DNA of 11,139 nt from Candidatus Syntropharchaeum sp. (GTDB lineage: Archaea; Halobacteriota; Syntropharchaeia; Alkanophagales; Methanospirareceae), in NCBI GenBank assembly GCA_016782355.1, contig JADHYP010000031.1, positions 1 to 11,139 on the forward strand, read 5' to 3'. This document shows, in pieces, positions 1 through 6,292 of this stretch (its first letter is position 1; each line of letters starts with the position of its first letter). Position numbers and translations under genes: made by a program. The notes below the pieces were generated by a model, which was not told where the DNA came from, did no database searches, and saw only the letters and a program-made list of their open reading frames with translations.

Positions 1-198
1 CACTATGACAATTTTATCAAAATCCATGCTTGCAGCTTTTATTGCTCTTTCACTCTTTGTATAGCATATCCCGGGAAGTCTCCTTGTAGCTACATACAAA
101 CTTTCATTCACAATGCTTTCTTTCTTCAACTTCTCTATCAAGCTCTTAAAGAATTCTGGACCATAAGCATCCTCTGAAAATATCTCACAACTTGCCAT
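1..198 (-). CDS. Partial ORF, possible TOPRIM/DUF4276-like partner of the ATPase
   Basis: This gene is cut by the left window edge; only the first 66 codons are visible. It starts at ATG 198, inside the end of the ATPase gene, with a 14-nt overlap in another frame, so translation is probably coupled. The N-terminus reads MASCEIFSEDAYGPEFF, followed by a Lys/Glu-rich helix and, near the edge, a hydrophobic strand (DFDKIVIV). An early acidic residue after a beta strand, an amphipathic helix, then a strand expected to lead into an Asp motif is the layout of TOPRIM-like nucleases (OLD, DUF4276, DUF4435) that often sit beside AAA_15/AAA_21 ATPases. The visible frame has no stop and looks protein-like. 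The assignment to a nuclease fold is inference from context and a weak motif; the catalytic Asp motif would lie outside the window. Confidence 0.6.
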   Translation of the reverse strand, partial: MASCEIFSEDAYGPEFFKSLIEKLKKESIVNESLYVATRRLPGICYTKSERAIKAASMDFDKIVIV

Positions 199-1546
199 AA
201 AGCCATCTTTCACTCAGCGTTATTCCTGCTTCACTCAACTCTTTCCTCATCTCTTCTGGCTTCTCCGTTTTCCTGAAAACACTCCCTTCATCACTTTTCT
301 CTACCAAAATCAAATCCTCTACGCTTACCATGTCCACAACCACTGGAGAATGTGTCGTCAATATCGCCATGCACGCGTTTTCTTTCAACTCATCTATTAT
401 CAACTCTAAAGCCTTTGCATGCAACGAATTCTCTACTTCATCCACAACTAACAAACTCGGTTCAGATTCCAAAGCGGTTAAAACCGTCAATAATTTGTAG
501 AAGCCGTCTGAGATTCCCGGGGGGTACAGTTCTAAAAGTCTACCCGTTGCGTATTTCTCAAACACTTTCATCAAAACTCTTCCATCCGACATCAACTCAA
601 ATCTCAAGCTCGTATCTGGAAAAATGTAGGACATTAATGAATCAATCCTATCGGGTAGTTTGTTCTCCTTTAAGAATAGGTTGTACAGTATATTACAAGC
701 ATTAATTCCATCTTCAGAAATAAGAACTTCTCTTCTTTGCTTGTAGGGTTCTTTCATTTCTCTTATATTCAATTCTCTTAGAATCGTGATTTTCCCTATG
801 AATTCCGGGATTTTTCGAACCACATACCATGAAAATGGCTCTCTGGGCTCCTCTCTTCCATCTTCTACCCCCCTCCTTACCTCTCTTCTTATGGCGGGTT
901 CCAAAACAAACATTTGATATTGTTGCATCTGTCGCTGATAATTTACAAGAGTTAAAGCCAGATTTTCGTGATACGTGGCGGTCCCACTATAGCCCATTCT
1001 AATAAAGCCAACATGGGGGATAACTTCTTCGCTTACCCTGACACTTTGCTCTATCAAACTCTCTTTCTCTCTCCCGAAGAATTGGTCGAATGGAGCTTGT
1101 TTTGCTCCTTTTGTCTGTTGGATTTTCTCCCAAGCCTCTTCAAAGAATTGCTCGTCATGCTTCACTCTAACCCATTCCCCTTCCCTCTCAAGTGTTAAAA
1201 TACCATCTATTTCAAATACCTCCTTCAATATCTGAAATTTACCGCCCACACCCGTGAAAAAGGTTTCAAACGAGAAATTGTAGCCATCAGATTCGAAGAA
1301 CAACTTCACTGTTATCGGTAATTCTTCTTTTCTATCCCACACCACATTGTCATAACCACCCCACCAATCCAGAAATGGGAATGGTTCTCGGTCAACATAT
1401 ATTTTCCTTAACAATTTGAACAACTCAACTAAATTCGTTTTCCCTGAGGCGTTTGGTCCAACCACCACGTTGAAACCCCTAAGATCAATACTGCAATCCT
1501 TAAGACTTTTGAAATTTTTTATCTCTATTTTCTTCAGCTTCATCAT
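185..1546 (-). CDS. ABC/AAA-type ATPase (AAA_15/AAA_21, OLD-like)
   Basis: A cytosolic 453-aa P-loop ATPase of the SMC/RecF/OLD-like group. The start is MKLKKIEIKNFKSL, typical of this family. Walker A is GPNASGKTN at residues 30-38. An ABC-signature-like segment PPGISDGFYKLL lies at 342-353, Walker B with its catalytic acid (LLVVDEVENSLH) at 365-376, and the switch histidine in TTHSP at 397-401. Residues 50-340 are the variable insert with helical, charged stretches. The gene begins 3 nt after the gpmI stop and ends overlapping the next gene, so all three are probably cotranscribed. Two ATGs (1546, 1543) are possible starts; the second matches family N-termini better. Such ATPases paired with a downstream nuclease-like gene are common in prokaryotic defence loci, but no specific system can be assigned. 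Base composition looks locally AT-rich: 18 of 60 G+C at 661-720, against 33 of 60 at 3961-4020 in mmp15. Confidence 0.88.
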   Translation of the reverse strand: MMKLKKIEIKNFKSLKDCSIDLRGFNVVVGPNASGKTNLVELFKLLRKIYVDREPFPFLDWWGGYDNVVWDRKEELPITVKLFFESDGYNFSFETFFTGVGGKFQILKEVFEIDGILTLEREGEWVRVKHDEQFFEEAWEKIQQTKGAKQAPFDQFFGREKESLIEQSVRVSEEVIPHVGFIRMGYSGTATYHENLALTLVNYQRQMQQYQMFVLEPAIRREVRRGVEDGREEPREPFSWYVVRKIPEFIGKITILRELNIREMKEPYKQRREVLISEDGINACNILYNLFLKENKLPDRIDSLMSYIFPDTSLRFELMSDGRVLMKVFEKYATGRLLELYPPGISDGFYKLLTVLTALESEPSLLVVDEVENSLHAKALELIIDELKENACMAILTTHSPVVVDMVSVEDLILVEKSDEGSVFRKTEKPEEMRKELSEAGITLSERWLYGKL

Positions 1547-1549
1547 CCT

Positions 1550-3133
1550 TTATCTTAAGGTATGACTTTCATTATATAATAAACCTTTTATCAAATTCTC
1601 ACTGCTCATTTCCCGTGGCTTATCCATTCCCAACAGGAATAATATTGTCGGAGCAATATCAGAAAGAATCCCCCGCGGTCTGAGTTCGACACTTTTGTAA
1701 TCTTCCGCAACGTAAATAAATTCCACAGGGTTCGTCGTATGGCTTGTCTTAGGCAATCCTGTTTGGTAATCTACCATCTCTTCGGCATTCCCGTGGTCCG
1801 CAGTTATCAGGGCTACACCATTATGCGACAGTATTTTTTTTACTACTGCACCTACGCATTCATCTACGACTTCGACTGCTATCTTTGCCGCTTCATAATC
1901 GCCCGTGTGACCCACCATATCACCATTTGCATAATTCAAAACAATCAATTCATATTTCTCGGATTCTATTTCACTAATCACCCGGTCGGTGACGTCAAAA
2001 GCGTTCATTTCCGGGTGTGCGGCAAACATCGCCGGGTCATAACTACTTTTAATCTCTATTCGCTCTTCGTTTGGAAATGGCTCGATGCGCTTGCCATTAA
2101 AGAAAGAAGTCACGTGCCTGAATTTCTGCGTCTCCGCGATTCGAAGTTGTCCCAAACCTTTTTTACTTATCACTTCACCTAAAATATTGGTCATTCCCAT
2201 ACCTTCCGACATCGGTTCTAAGACATAAAAGGGGAATGAATCATAGTAGCGTGTAAGACCGCAATAGGCTATATCTAACTTTTTCCACCTCTCCCCCGGA
2301 TAGTTGTCCTCAATAAATGCCATCGTCAATTGGATGGCTCTATCCTGCCTGTAATTAAAATGAATGACCGAGTCACCGTCTTCGATTCTGGAAAAATCGC
2401 CAATAATCGAAGGTGCGATGTACTCATCCGTCATCTGTCCGCCATCTGGTGTTTTATCTTCGAGGTATGCTCTTTTCACCGCCTCTTCGGCACTGCTCAC
2501 TTTAATGCCTTCTGCTTTTGTCAGGGCATTGTAGGCTTTCGTGGTCAAATGCCAGTTTTTGCCGCGATCCATCGCGTAGTACCGACCCATCAAAGTTGCA
2601 ATTTCGCCTATTTTGTATTCCTCCAATTTTTCGTTCAAAACCCGTAGGAATTCTAATGCACTCCTCGGTGCTGTGTCCCGTCCATCAGAAAAGAAATGGA
2701 TACACAATTTCTTGACGTTTTTCTCTTTCGCATACTTCATTATAGCAAAGAGATGGTCTTGATGTGCGTGGACACCAGCATCCTGGACGAGCCCCATGAG
2801 ATGCAGAGCGGCGTTATTTGGCTTGCAATTATTAATAACCCGTTGAAAGTGCGGATTTGCGAAAAACGAGCCGTCCTTTAATGCTTCATTCATCCTCGTT
2901 ATTTCTTGTTGCACTATCCTTCCGGCGCCGATGTTTAGGTGACCAACTTCTGAAGAACCCTGGTACCCCGGTGGCAATCCGACGGAGAGCCCCGCCGCCT
3001 CTAAGATTGTGTGCGGATACTTTTTAAAAAATGAATCCATATTCGACGTATTAGCATTTATAACCGCATTATACTCACGATTAGCGTTTATACCCCATCC
3101 ATCTCTAATTATAAGAACTACGTTTTTCTTCAT
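1550..3133 (-). CDS. gpmI: 2,3-bisphosphoglycerate-independent phosphoglycerate mutase
   Basis: Interconverts 3-phosphoglycerate and 2-phosphoglycerate in glycolysis/gluconeogenesis through a phosphoserine intermediate, with two Mn2+ ions; cytosolic. At 527 aa it has the usual length of bacterial-type iPGM. By family analogy the visible residues are Asp11 (DGWG), nucleophile Ser61 in SSEVGHLNIGAG, His122 (GVHAH), Asp153 (SDGRDTAP), Arg184 and Arg190 (GRYYAMDR), Arg262 and Arg265 (NYRQDR), Lys337 (ETQKFRHVTSFFNG), the metal-site segment YANGDMVGHTG at 401-411 and TADHGNAEE at 444-452. Small departures from consensus are SSEVGH for NSEVGH and NGDMVGH for NPDMVGH; the catalytic residues appear intact. 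Many archaea use the unrelated-length ApgM form instead, so this is the bacterial-type enzyme. It lies 15 nt after the YgjP-like gene and 3 nt before the ATPase, which suggests one operon. Confidence 0.97.
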   Translation of the reverse strand: MKKNVVLIIRDGWGINANREYNAVINANTSNMDSFFKKYPHTILEAAGLSVGLPPGYQGSSEVGHLNIGAGRIVQQEITRMNEALKDGSFFANPHFQRVINNCKPNNAALHLMGLVQDAGVHAHQDHLFAIMKYAKEKNVKKLCIHFFSDGRDTAPRSALEFLRVLNEKLEEYKIGEIATLMGRYYAMDRGKNWHLTTKAYNALTKAEGIKVSSAEEAVKRAYLEDKTPDGGQMTDEYIAPSIIGDFSRIEDGDSVIHFNYRQDRAIQLTMAFIEDNYPGERWKKLDIAYCGLTRYYDSFPFYVLEPMSEGMGMTNILGEVISKKGLGQLRIAETQKFRHVTSFFNGKRIEPFPNEERIEIKSSYDPAMFAAHPEMNAFDVTDRVISEIESEKYELIVLNYANGDMVGHTGDYEAAKIAVEVVDECVGAVVKKILSHNGVALITADHGNAEEMVDYQTGLPKTSHTTNPVEFIYVAEDYKSVELRPRGILSDIAPTILFLLGMDKPREMSSENLIKGLLYNESHTLR

Positions 3134-3150
3134 CTTTCTTTCTTTCTTTC
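3134..3150. repeat. CTTT tetranucleotide tract (about 4 copies)
   Basis: The plus strand shows four-plus copies of CTTT, read as GAAAGAAAG... in the minus-strand mRNA. The tract fills the gap between the stop of the YgjP-like gene (TGA at 3151-3149) and the ATG of gpmI at 3133. It occupies the ribosome-binding position and has no clear GGAGG or GGTG core. Confidence 0.8.
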
Positions 3151-3649
3151 AATCTCCCATTCCAATCGCCATTAGATACCCACGCGCTCGCTCGGTTTTC
3201 GCATATCGGTTTACGAGTTTCCAGAATTCAGGTCCGTGTTTTGGCACCTTCAAGTGTGCAAGTTCATGCACCACGACATAATCATGAACAAATGCCGGCA
3301 TTTTCAGCAGACGGTCTGAAATCCTGATCGTTTTGTTTTTCGTGTTACAAATCCCGAACGTGCGTGCATTCTGCTCGGTCGTGTAGCATATCTGCGTCCA
3401 CGCGAGTTCACCGCCGAAATACTGGTTGTTGAGTTCCCGAGCACGTTTTTCCAGCTCCGTATCGGCATTATTAGCTTTGAGTTCCTTCTTGCGCTGCAAC
3501 GACTCGAAACGCTTCTTCGCCCATTGAACGTATTTGAACTCATCCTCTCGTGCGAGTCCCATCGGAAGATATAACTGGATTACACCGTCCACTTCTCGTG
3601 CACTTATCGTTTTCTTTCTTTTTCGGCTGCGAATTATTTTAACGTCCAT
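3149..3649 (-). CDS. YgjP/DUF45-type zinc metallopeptidase (COG1451-like)
   Basis: A predicted cytosolic metal-dependent hydrolase of the YgjP/WLM group, 166 aa. The zinc site is visible as HELAH at residues 128-132, followed by a histidine at 138 (PKHGPEFW), the family's HExxH...H pattern with the typical 'FWxLV' after it. The N-terminal part, with the SRKRKKTISAREVDG stretch (8-22) and predicted strands, matches the family's basic beta-rich domain. It is somewhat shorter than bacterial members (typically above 200 aa), but both ends look complete. The ATG overlaps the mmp15 stop by one nucleotide (TAATG), so translation is likely coupled to mmp15. The substrate is unknown; relatives have been linked to SprT/WLM-like peptidases. 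Whether it works on MCR-related proteins is only a guess from position. Confidence 0.88.
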   Translation of the reverse strand: MDVKIIRSRKRKKTISAREVDGVIQLYLPMGLAREDEFKYVQWAKKRFESLQRKKELKANNADTELEKRARELNNQYFGGELAWTQICYTTEQNARTFGICNTKNKTIRISDRLLKMPAFVHDYVVVHELAHLKVPKHGPEFWKLVNRYAKTERARGYLMAIGMGD

Positions 3650-4911
3650 TATCTGAAGGACGAAGAAAGCAGCGCTCCGCCCACGGCACCTATATACTGT
3701 GGATATTCCGGCACAATCACGTCAAATCCCAGCACTTCCTTCATCGCTACCGGCACGCCCTCCACCAATGCAGTGCCGCCGACCTCTATCGCAGGCTGCC
3801 TGAGGTCTATCTCCTGTAACAACTGCTCTTTTACCTGTTCTACTACCGAATGACAAGCGGCAGCCGCAACGTCTTCCTTCCTCGCTCCACTTGACAATGC
3901 CGATACGAGGTCCTGGATACCAAAAACGATGCAATAGCTGTCCGTCTTTATCTTATGTGCGTCGCCTTCCAGAGCCAATTTCCCCATCTCGACCACGTCC
4001 ACACCTAATCTACGTGCTGTCATCTCCAGGAACCGTCCCGAAGCACCGGCGCATATCCCGCCCATCGTGAAATTATCGGGTATGCCATCATTTGCCGTTA
4101 TTATCTTGTTGTCCATCCCGCCGATGTCAATTATCATCGCTTCCCCTTTTTCTATGCCCGCAAGATACATCGCAGCCTTCGAGTTTACCGTCAGTTCTTC
4201 CTGCACCAAATCCGCTTTGAAATGCTCGCCTATTGCATGTCTGCCATAACCCGTCGTTCCCAACGCTTCTATGTCCTCTCTTTTCACACCTGCCATTTCC
4301 AATGCCTTTGCAAAAACCTTTTCCGCTGTTTCTACCACATCTCTCGTTGGCGTCCACGTGGCTCCTAACACTTCGTTATCCTGCATTATCGCCGCCTTCG
4401 TGGTCGTAGACCCGGAATCAATGCCCGCGGTAAGCCCCTCCTGCACCTTCCTCTCCAATATCCATCTCCTTCTCACTATCGTAACCAGCGCTTCCATCCT
4501 CGTCAGCAACTCCCCCGCCTTTGTCCTCTCGGAAAAAGGATACATGACAAGCGGTAATTCCGTCCTCTCCTGTATTAGTTTCCTGATTTCAGTCCTTATA
4601 ACCGCTCCTCGTGGACATTTGTGACAGCCCGCAATGAATACCGCATCTGCATCGCATAACCCTTCTGCCACTGCATATCCTCTTGCCAGCGCTACACTCA
4701 ACCCAAAGCTGGTCTTCATGTCATATCCAAATTCGTCCACCTTCTCCGCTACATAGTCCAGGTCAACTTCAGGCACAAATATCTCCGCACCTATCTCTTC
4801 CGCTACACGCTCTATCTCACGCTGCACGTTTCCATAGATGGTGCCACAAGAAACCTGCGCTATTCTTATCTCTTCTTCACTGTCCTTTTCCTTCTCCCTC
4901 ACATTCCTCAT
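3649..4911 (-). CDS. mmp15: Methanogenesis marker protein 15 (ASKHA/BadF-type activase)
   Basis: A 420-aa protein of the methanogenesis marker 15 family (TIGR03286), found in archaea with methyl-coenzyme M reductase. Residues 15-150 form an N-terminal domain with Cys22 (QVSCGTIYG) and a CHKC pair (Cys96, Cys99). Residues 160-420 are an ASKHA ATPase fold like 2-hydroxyacyl-CoA dehydratase activases: phosphate loop GIDSGSTTTK (163-172), TTGYGR (219-224), IDIGGMDNK (261-269), GGTALVEG (378-385) and YIGAVGGAL (406-414). The two cysteines that hold a bridging [4Fe-4S] cluster in the activase dimer are present as Cys287 (ICAGASGRFLE) and Cys327 (SYCIVFGIQD). By family logic it couples ATP hydrolysis to low-potential electron transfer, plausibly in maturation or activation of MCR; that role is inference. 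It has its own possible promoter, with the YgjP-like gene coupled downstream. Confidence 0.95.
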   Translation of the reverse strand: MRNVREKEKDSEEEIRIAQVSCGTIYGNVQREIERVAEEIGAEIFVPEVDLDYVAEKVDEFGYDMKTSFGLSVALARGYAVAEGLCDADAVFIAGCHKCPRGAVIRTEIRKLIQERTELPLVMYPFSERTKAGELLTRMEALVTIVRRRWILERKVQEGLTAGIDSGSTTTKAAIMQDNEVLGATWTPTRDVVETAEKVFAKALEMAGVKREDIEALGTTGYGRHAIGEHFKADLVQEELTVNSKAAMYLAGIEKGEAMIIDIGGMDNKIITANDGIPDNFTMGGICAGASGRFLEMTARRLGVDVVEMGKLALEGDAHKIKTDSYCIVFGIQDLVSALSSGARKEDVAAAACHSVVEQVKEQLLQEIDLRQPAIEVGGTALVEGVPVAMKEVLGFDVIVPEYPQYIGAVGGALLSSSFR

Positions 4912-4933
4912 AATTTTTGATATACCCTCAAGA

Positions 4934-4955
4934 TTTAATTAAATATCGCTTTTTT
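4934..4955 (-). promoter_or_regulatory. Possible archaeal promoter of mmp15 (BRE/TATA)
   Basis: Read on the minus strand, a purine-rich stretch (AAAAAGCGA) is followed by ATATTTAATTAAA, a fair BRE-TATA pair about 25-35 nt upstream of the mmp15 ATG at 4911. This predicts a very short leader. It sits in the only sizeable gap (79 bp) of the minus-strand gene run, so mmp15 may be transcribed separately from carS-HTH. AT-rich gaps can look like TATA boxes by chance. Confidence 0.4.
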
Positions 4956-4990
4956 CAAATAGTTTACGAGTTAATACGCGGTTACAACTT

Positions 4991-5341
4991 CTACCTGCTT
5001 TTTACTTCTTTTATATCTTCTTCTTTGAGTAGCAAATCTATATCTATATCCGCCAACTTGAAGGAGAGTGTGTTCAGCAGCTTTCCCGCGGGGCTGCTCT
5101 TATTGAATTTATATAGCTGGATTCGCCCAACTTTTTTTGTTGGTTTCATAATCCCATAATGTAAAAGCTTGTCTTTCAGTGCGAATACAGTAGCCCTGGA
5201 TACTTCCGCATTTTCTGCCAATTCGGTGAGGTTGTAGTCGAAATCTGGCTGTAGGACTAAAGTTTCTATGATTTTTACCTGCGGGTGAGCTCCAAATATG
5301 GCTTGCATGGGGCTTTCTTCTGATACTTCCATTTTCACCAC
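4991..5341 (-). CDS. Small winged-helix transcriptional regulator
   Basis: A 116-aa protein with a winged helix-turn-helix at about residues 20-85. The helix-turn-helix segment is NLTELAENAEVSRATVFALK (37-56), followed by a third helix, then a wing around KKVGRIQLYKFN (69-80). The C-terminal tail is acidic and helical and may dimerise. No ligand domain or metal site is visible, so only DNA binding can be claimed. The GTG start at 5341 overlaps the carS stop by 7 nt; an in-frame ATG at 5332 is the alternative and would begin just after the carS stop. This tight arrangement suggests it is cotranscribed with carS. A plausible target is its own promoter region, which carries a perfect palindrome (5878-5893), but that link is inferred. 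Confidence 0.85.
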   Translation of the reverse strand: MVKMEVSEESPMQAIFGAHPQVKIIETLVLQPDFDYNLTELAENAEVSRATVFALKDKLLHYGIMKPTKKVGRIQLYKFNKSSPAGKLLNTLSFKLADIDIDLLLKEEDIKEVKSR

Positions 5342-5865
5342 GGAACCTTTTTCTTTCCGATCTTAAAGCCTACGTAATTTGTAAGCAGGTGCAACAGCGG
5401 GGTGATAATAATAACCGCAATGATTACATCCAATGAGAAGGCTTCGATGAACCAATCTCTTGCAAACAGGAACAAAAGCAGCCAGGCACCACCCACGAAG
5501 TCCAGTTGGTCCACCAGAGGAAGAGGCGCACCTCTTTTTAGCCCCAATCTTCTTTTTATGAAACTCGCAACTATGTCTCCAAGCATTGCACCTGCCGATA
5601 AGCAAAATAAAGTGACTAAAAAGAAGGGAAAAAGTCCAAAAGAGTTCAAAAACAGTTGCTGAAAGATACCGAAGAGGAACCCGCAGGAGAATCCTTTTAA
5701 GAAGCCTTCGTATGTCTTTCCTTCACCCAGCAACCTGTTCTTACCCCAAAAAATACCGCTATCTATGGGTGTTTTACCGCCAAAGAACGCCGCACTCACA
5801 TTCGTCACGTAAGCGGGCAGCATCAGCCATATCGCAACAATGACGGTCTCTATAATGGGGTTCAT
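5335..5865 (-). CDS. carS: CDP-archaeol synthase (DUF46)
   Basis: Transfers CTP onto unsaturated archaeol phosphate (2,3-bis-O-geranylgeranylglycerol 1-phosphate) to give CDP-archaeol, the branch-point precursor of archaeal phospholipids; integral membrane enzyme. Family signatures are all visible: LPAYVTNVSAAFFGGKTPID near the N-terminus, LLGEGKTYEGFLKG, then GDIVASFIKRRLGLKRGAP followed by PLVDQLDF, which resembles the Mg/CTP-binding region of CdsA-type enzymes, and a C-terminal LLHLLTNYVG...VPW. About five hydrophobic membrane segments are interspersed. The ATG at 5865 is chosen (176 aa); an upstream in-frame TTG at 5871 would add two residues. No clear Shine-Dalgarno precedes it, so the mRNA may be nearly leaderless. 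It heads the minus-strand gene run. Confidence 0.95.
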   Translation of the reverse strand: MNPIIETVIVAIWLMLPAYVTNVSAAFFGGKTPIDSGIFWGKNRLLGEGKTYEGFLKGFSCGFLFGIFQQLFLNSFGLFPFFLVTLFCLSAGAMLGDIVASFIKRRLGLKRGAPLPLVDQLDFVGGAWLLLFLFARDWFIEAFSLDVIIAVIIITPLLHLLTNYVGFKIGKKKVPW

Positions 5866-5877
5866 GATCAACTATTT

Positions 5878-5893
5878 GTTTAACGCGTTAAAC
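5878..5893. promoter_or_regulatory. Perfect 16-bp palindrome, candidate operator for carS
   Basis: GTTTAACGCGTTAAAC is an exact inverted repeat with no spacer, lying 12 bp upstream of the carS ATG. With a TATA-like element centred near 5904, the predicted start of transcription falls inside it, a classic repressor position in archaea. The binding protein is unknown; the winged-helix protein encoded right after carS is one candidate. Confidence 0.55.
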
Positions 5894-5897
5894 GTCA

Positions 5898-5912
5898 ATT
5901 TTTATGGAAAAC
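5898..5912 (-). promoter_or_regulatory. Possible TATA element of carS
   Basis: On the minus strand, CCATAAAAATTG about 35-40 nt before the carS ATG could serve as a TATA box. The flanks are very AT-rich, so exact placement is uncertain. Confidence 0.35.
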
Positions 5913-5938
5913 TTTTTTATTATTGAATAGGATAGGAG

Positions 5939-5953
5939 AACATTTAAATATGT
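5939..5953 (+). promoter_or_regulatory. TATA-like element of the small antitoxin-like gene
   Basis: The sequence acatttaaatatgt contains TTTAAATA about 30 nt upstream of the ATG at 5981, following purine-rich ggataggaga that could be a BRE. It is itself nearly palindromic, so it might also be an autorepression site as in many antitoxin genes. The predicted transcript would be nearly leaderless. Confidence 0.5.
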
Positions 5954-5980
5954 TGCTGAGTAATAATTGCTATTGAGAAC

Positions 5981-6184
5981 ATGAACGAAACAGAAGTATT
6001 TGGGGAGCATAAAGCACGCTGGGTAACCATATCCACCGATGAGTACGAGTCTATGAAATCGACGCTTGAAGTTCTTTCAGACACTGAATTGGTAGAACAG
6101 ATAAAAGAAAGCAGAGAGGATTTCAAAGCGGGAAGATTTAAAAAACTCCGGGACTTATTAAAAGAAATCGAAAGCAAAGATTAA
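5981..6184 (+). CDS. Antitoxin-like small protein (Phd/RelB type)
   Basis: A 67-aa, highly charged protein. The core VTISTDEYESMKSTLEVLSD (residues 15-34), then TELVEQIKESREDFKAGRFK, closely follows the pattern of Phd/YefM and RelB-type antitoxins, in which a short beta strand and 'EYESLxETLEILSD' lead into a helix that wraps the toxin. The N-terminal DNA-binding part is short. Such proteins neutralise RelE/ParE-type toxins and repress their own operon. No toxin follows in the same orientation; instead a toxin-like C-terminal fragment faces it on the minus strand at 6181-6279. It may be an orphan antitoxin. It has its own TATA-like element. The family call rests on pattern recognition of a short protein. 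Confidence 0.72.
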   Translation: MNETEVFGEHKARWVTISTDEYESMKSTLEVLSDTELVEQIKESREDFKAGRFKKLRDLLKEIESKD

Positions 6185-6279
6185 TTCAGTTCGTTTTTGT
6201 GCTTAAATCCGACAACAACAATGCGCTGGATTTTATCAGGAATGACAATTTCATAGGGCATACGCAGTTCACTGTCTCT
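6181..6279 (-). pseudogene. Relic of a RelE-type toxin C-terminus
   Basis: In the minus strand, an in-frame stop at 6282-6280 is followed by 32 codons ending in TAA at 6183-6181. The residues include ELRMPYEIVIPDKIQ, then RIVVVGFKHKNELN. A beta strand, a turn, a 'RIVVVGFKH' strand and a basic end is the layout of the last two strands of RelE/ParE-family toxins ('...YEI...D..I.VV.VGHR...Y'). The N-terminal two thirds, with the helices, are absent; that space is occupied by the 3' end of pyrC. A short ORF from the ATG at 6261 would encode only 26 residues. I therefore call it a remnant, not a working gene. Resemblance is by eye and could be coincidental. Confidence 0.4.
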
Positions 6280-6292
6280 TTAATGAGCACAT

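Noticed and set aside
185..1546. ATPase as an ABC transporter component or RecF/SMC housekeeping protein
   Set aside because: There is no permease neighbour, no long coiled coil, and the N-terminus plus C-terminal signature layout fit the OLD/AAA_15-21 group better.
3134..3150. CTTT tract as part of a CRISPR or satellite array
   Set aside because: There is only one short tract with no spacers; no repeat-spacer array occurs anywhere in the window.
5944..6177. Minus-strand 77-codon frame opposite the antitoxin-like gene
   Set aside because: It is Ser/Phe-rich shadow sequence, whereas the plus frame matches antitoxin patterns and has a TATA-like element at the right distance.
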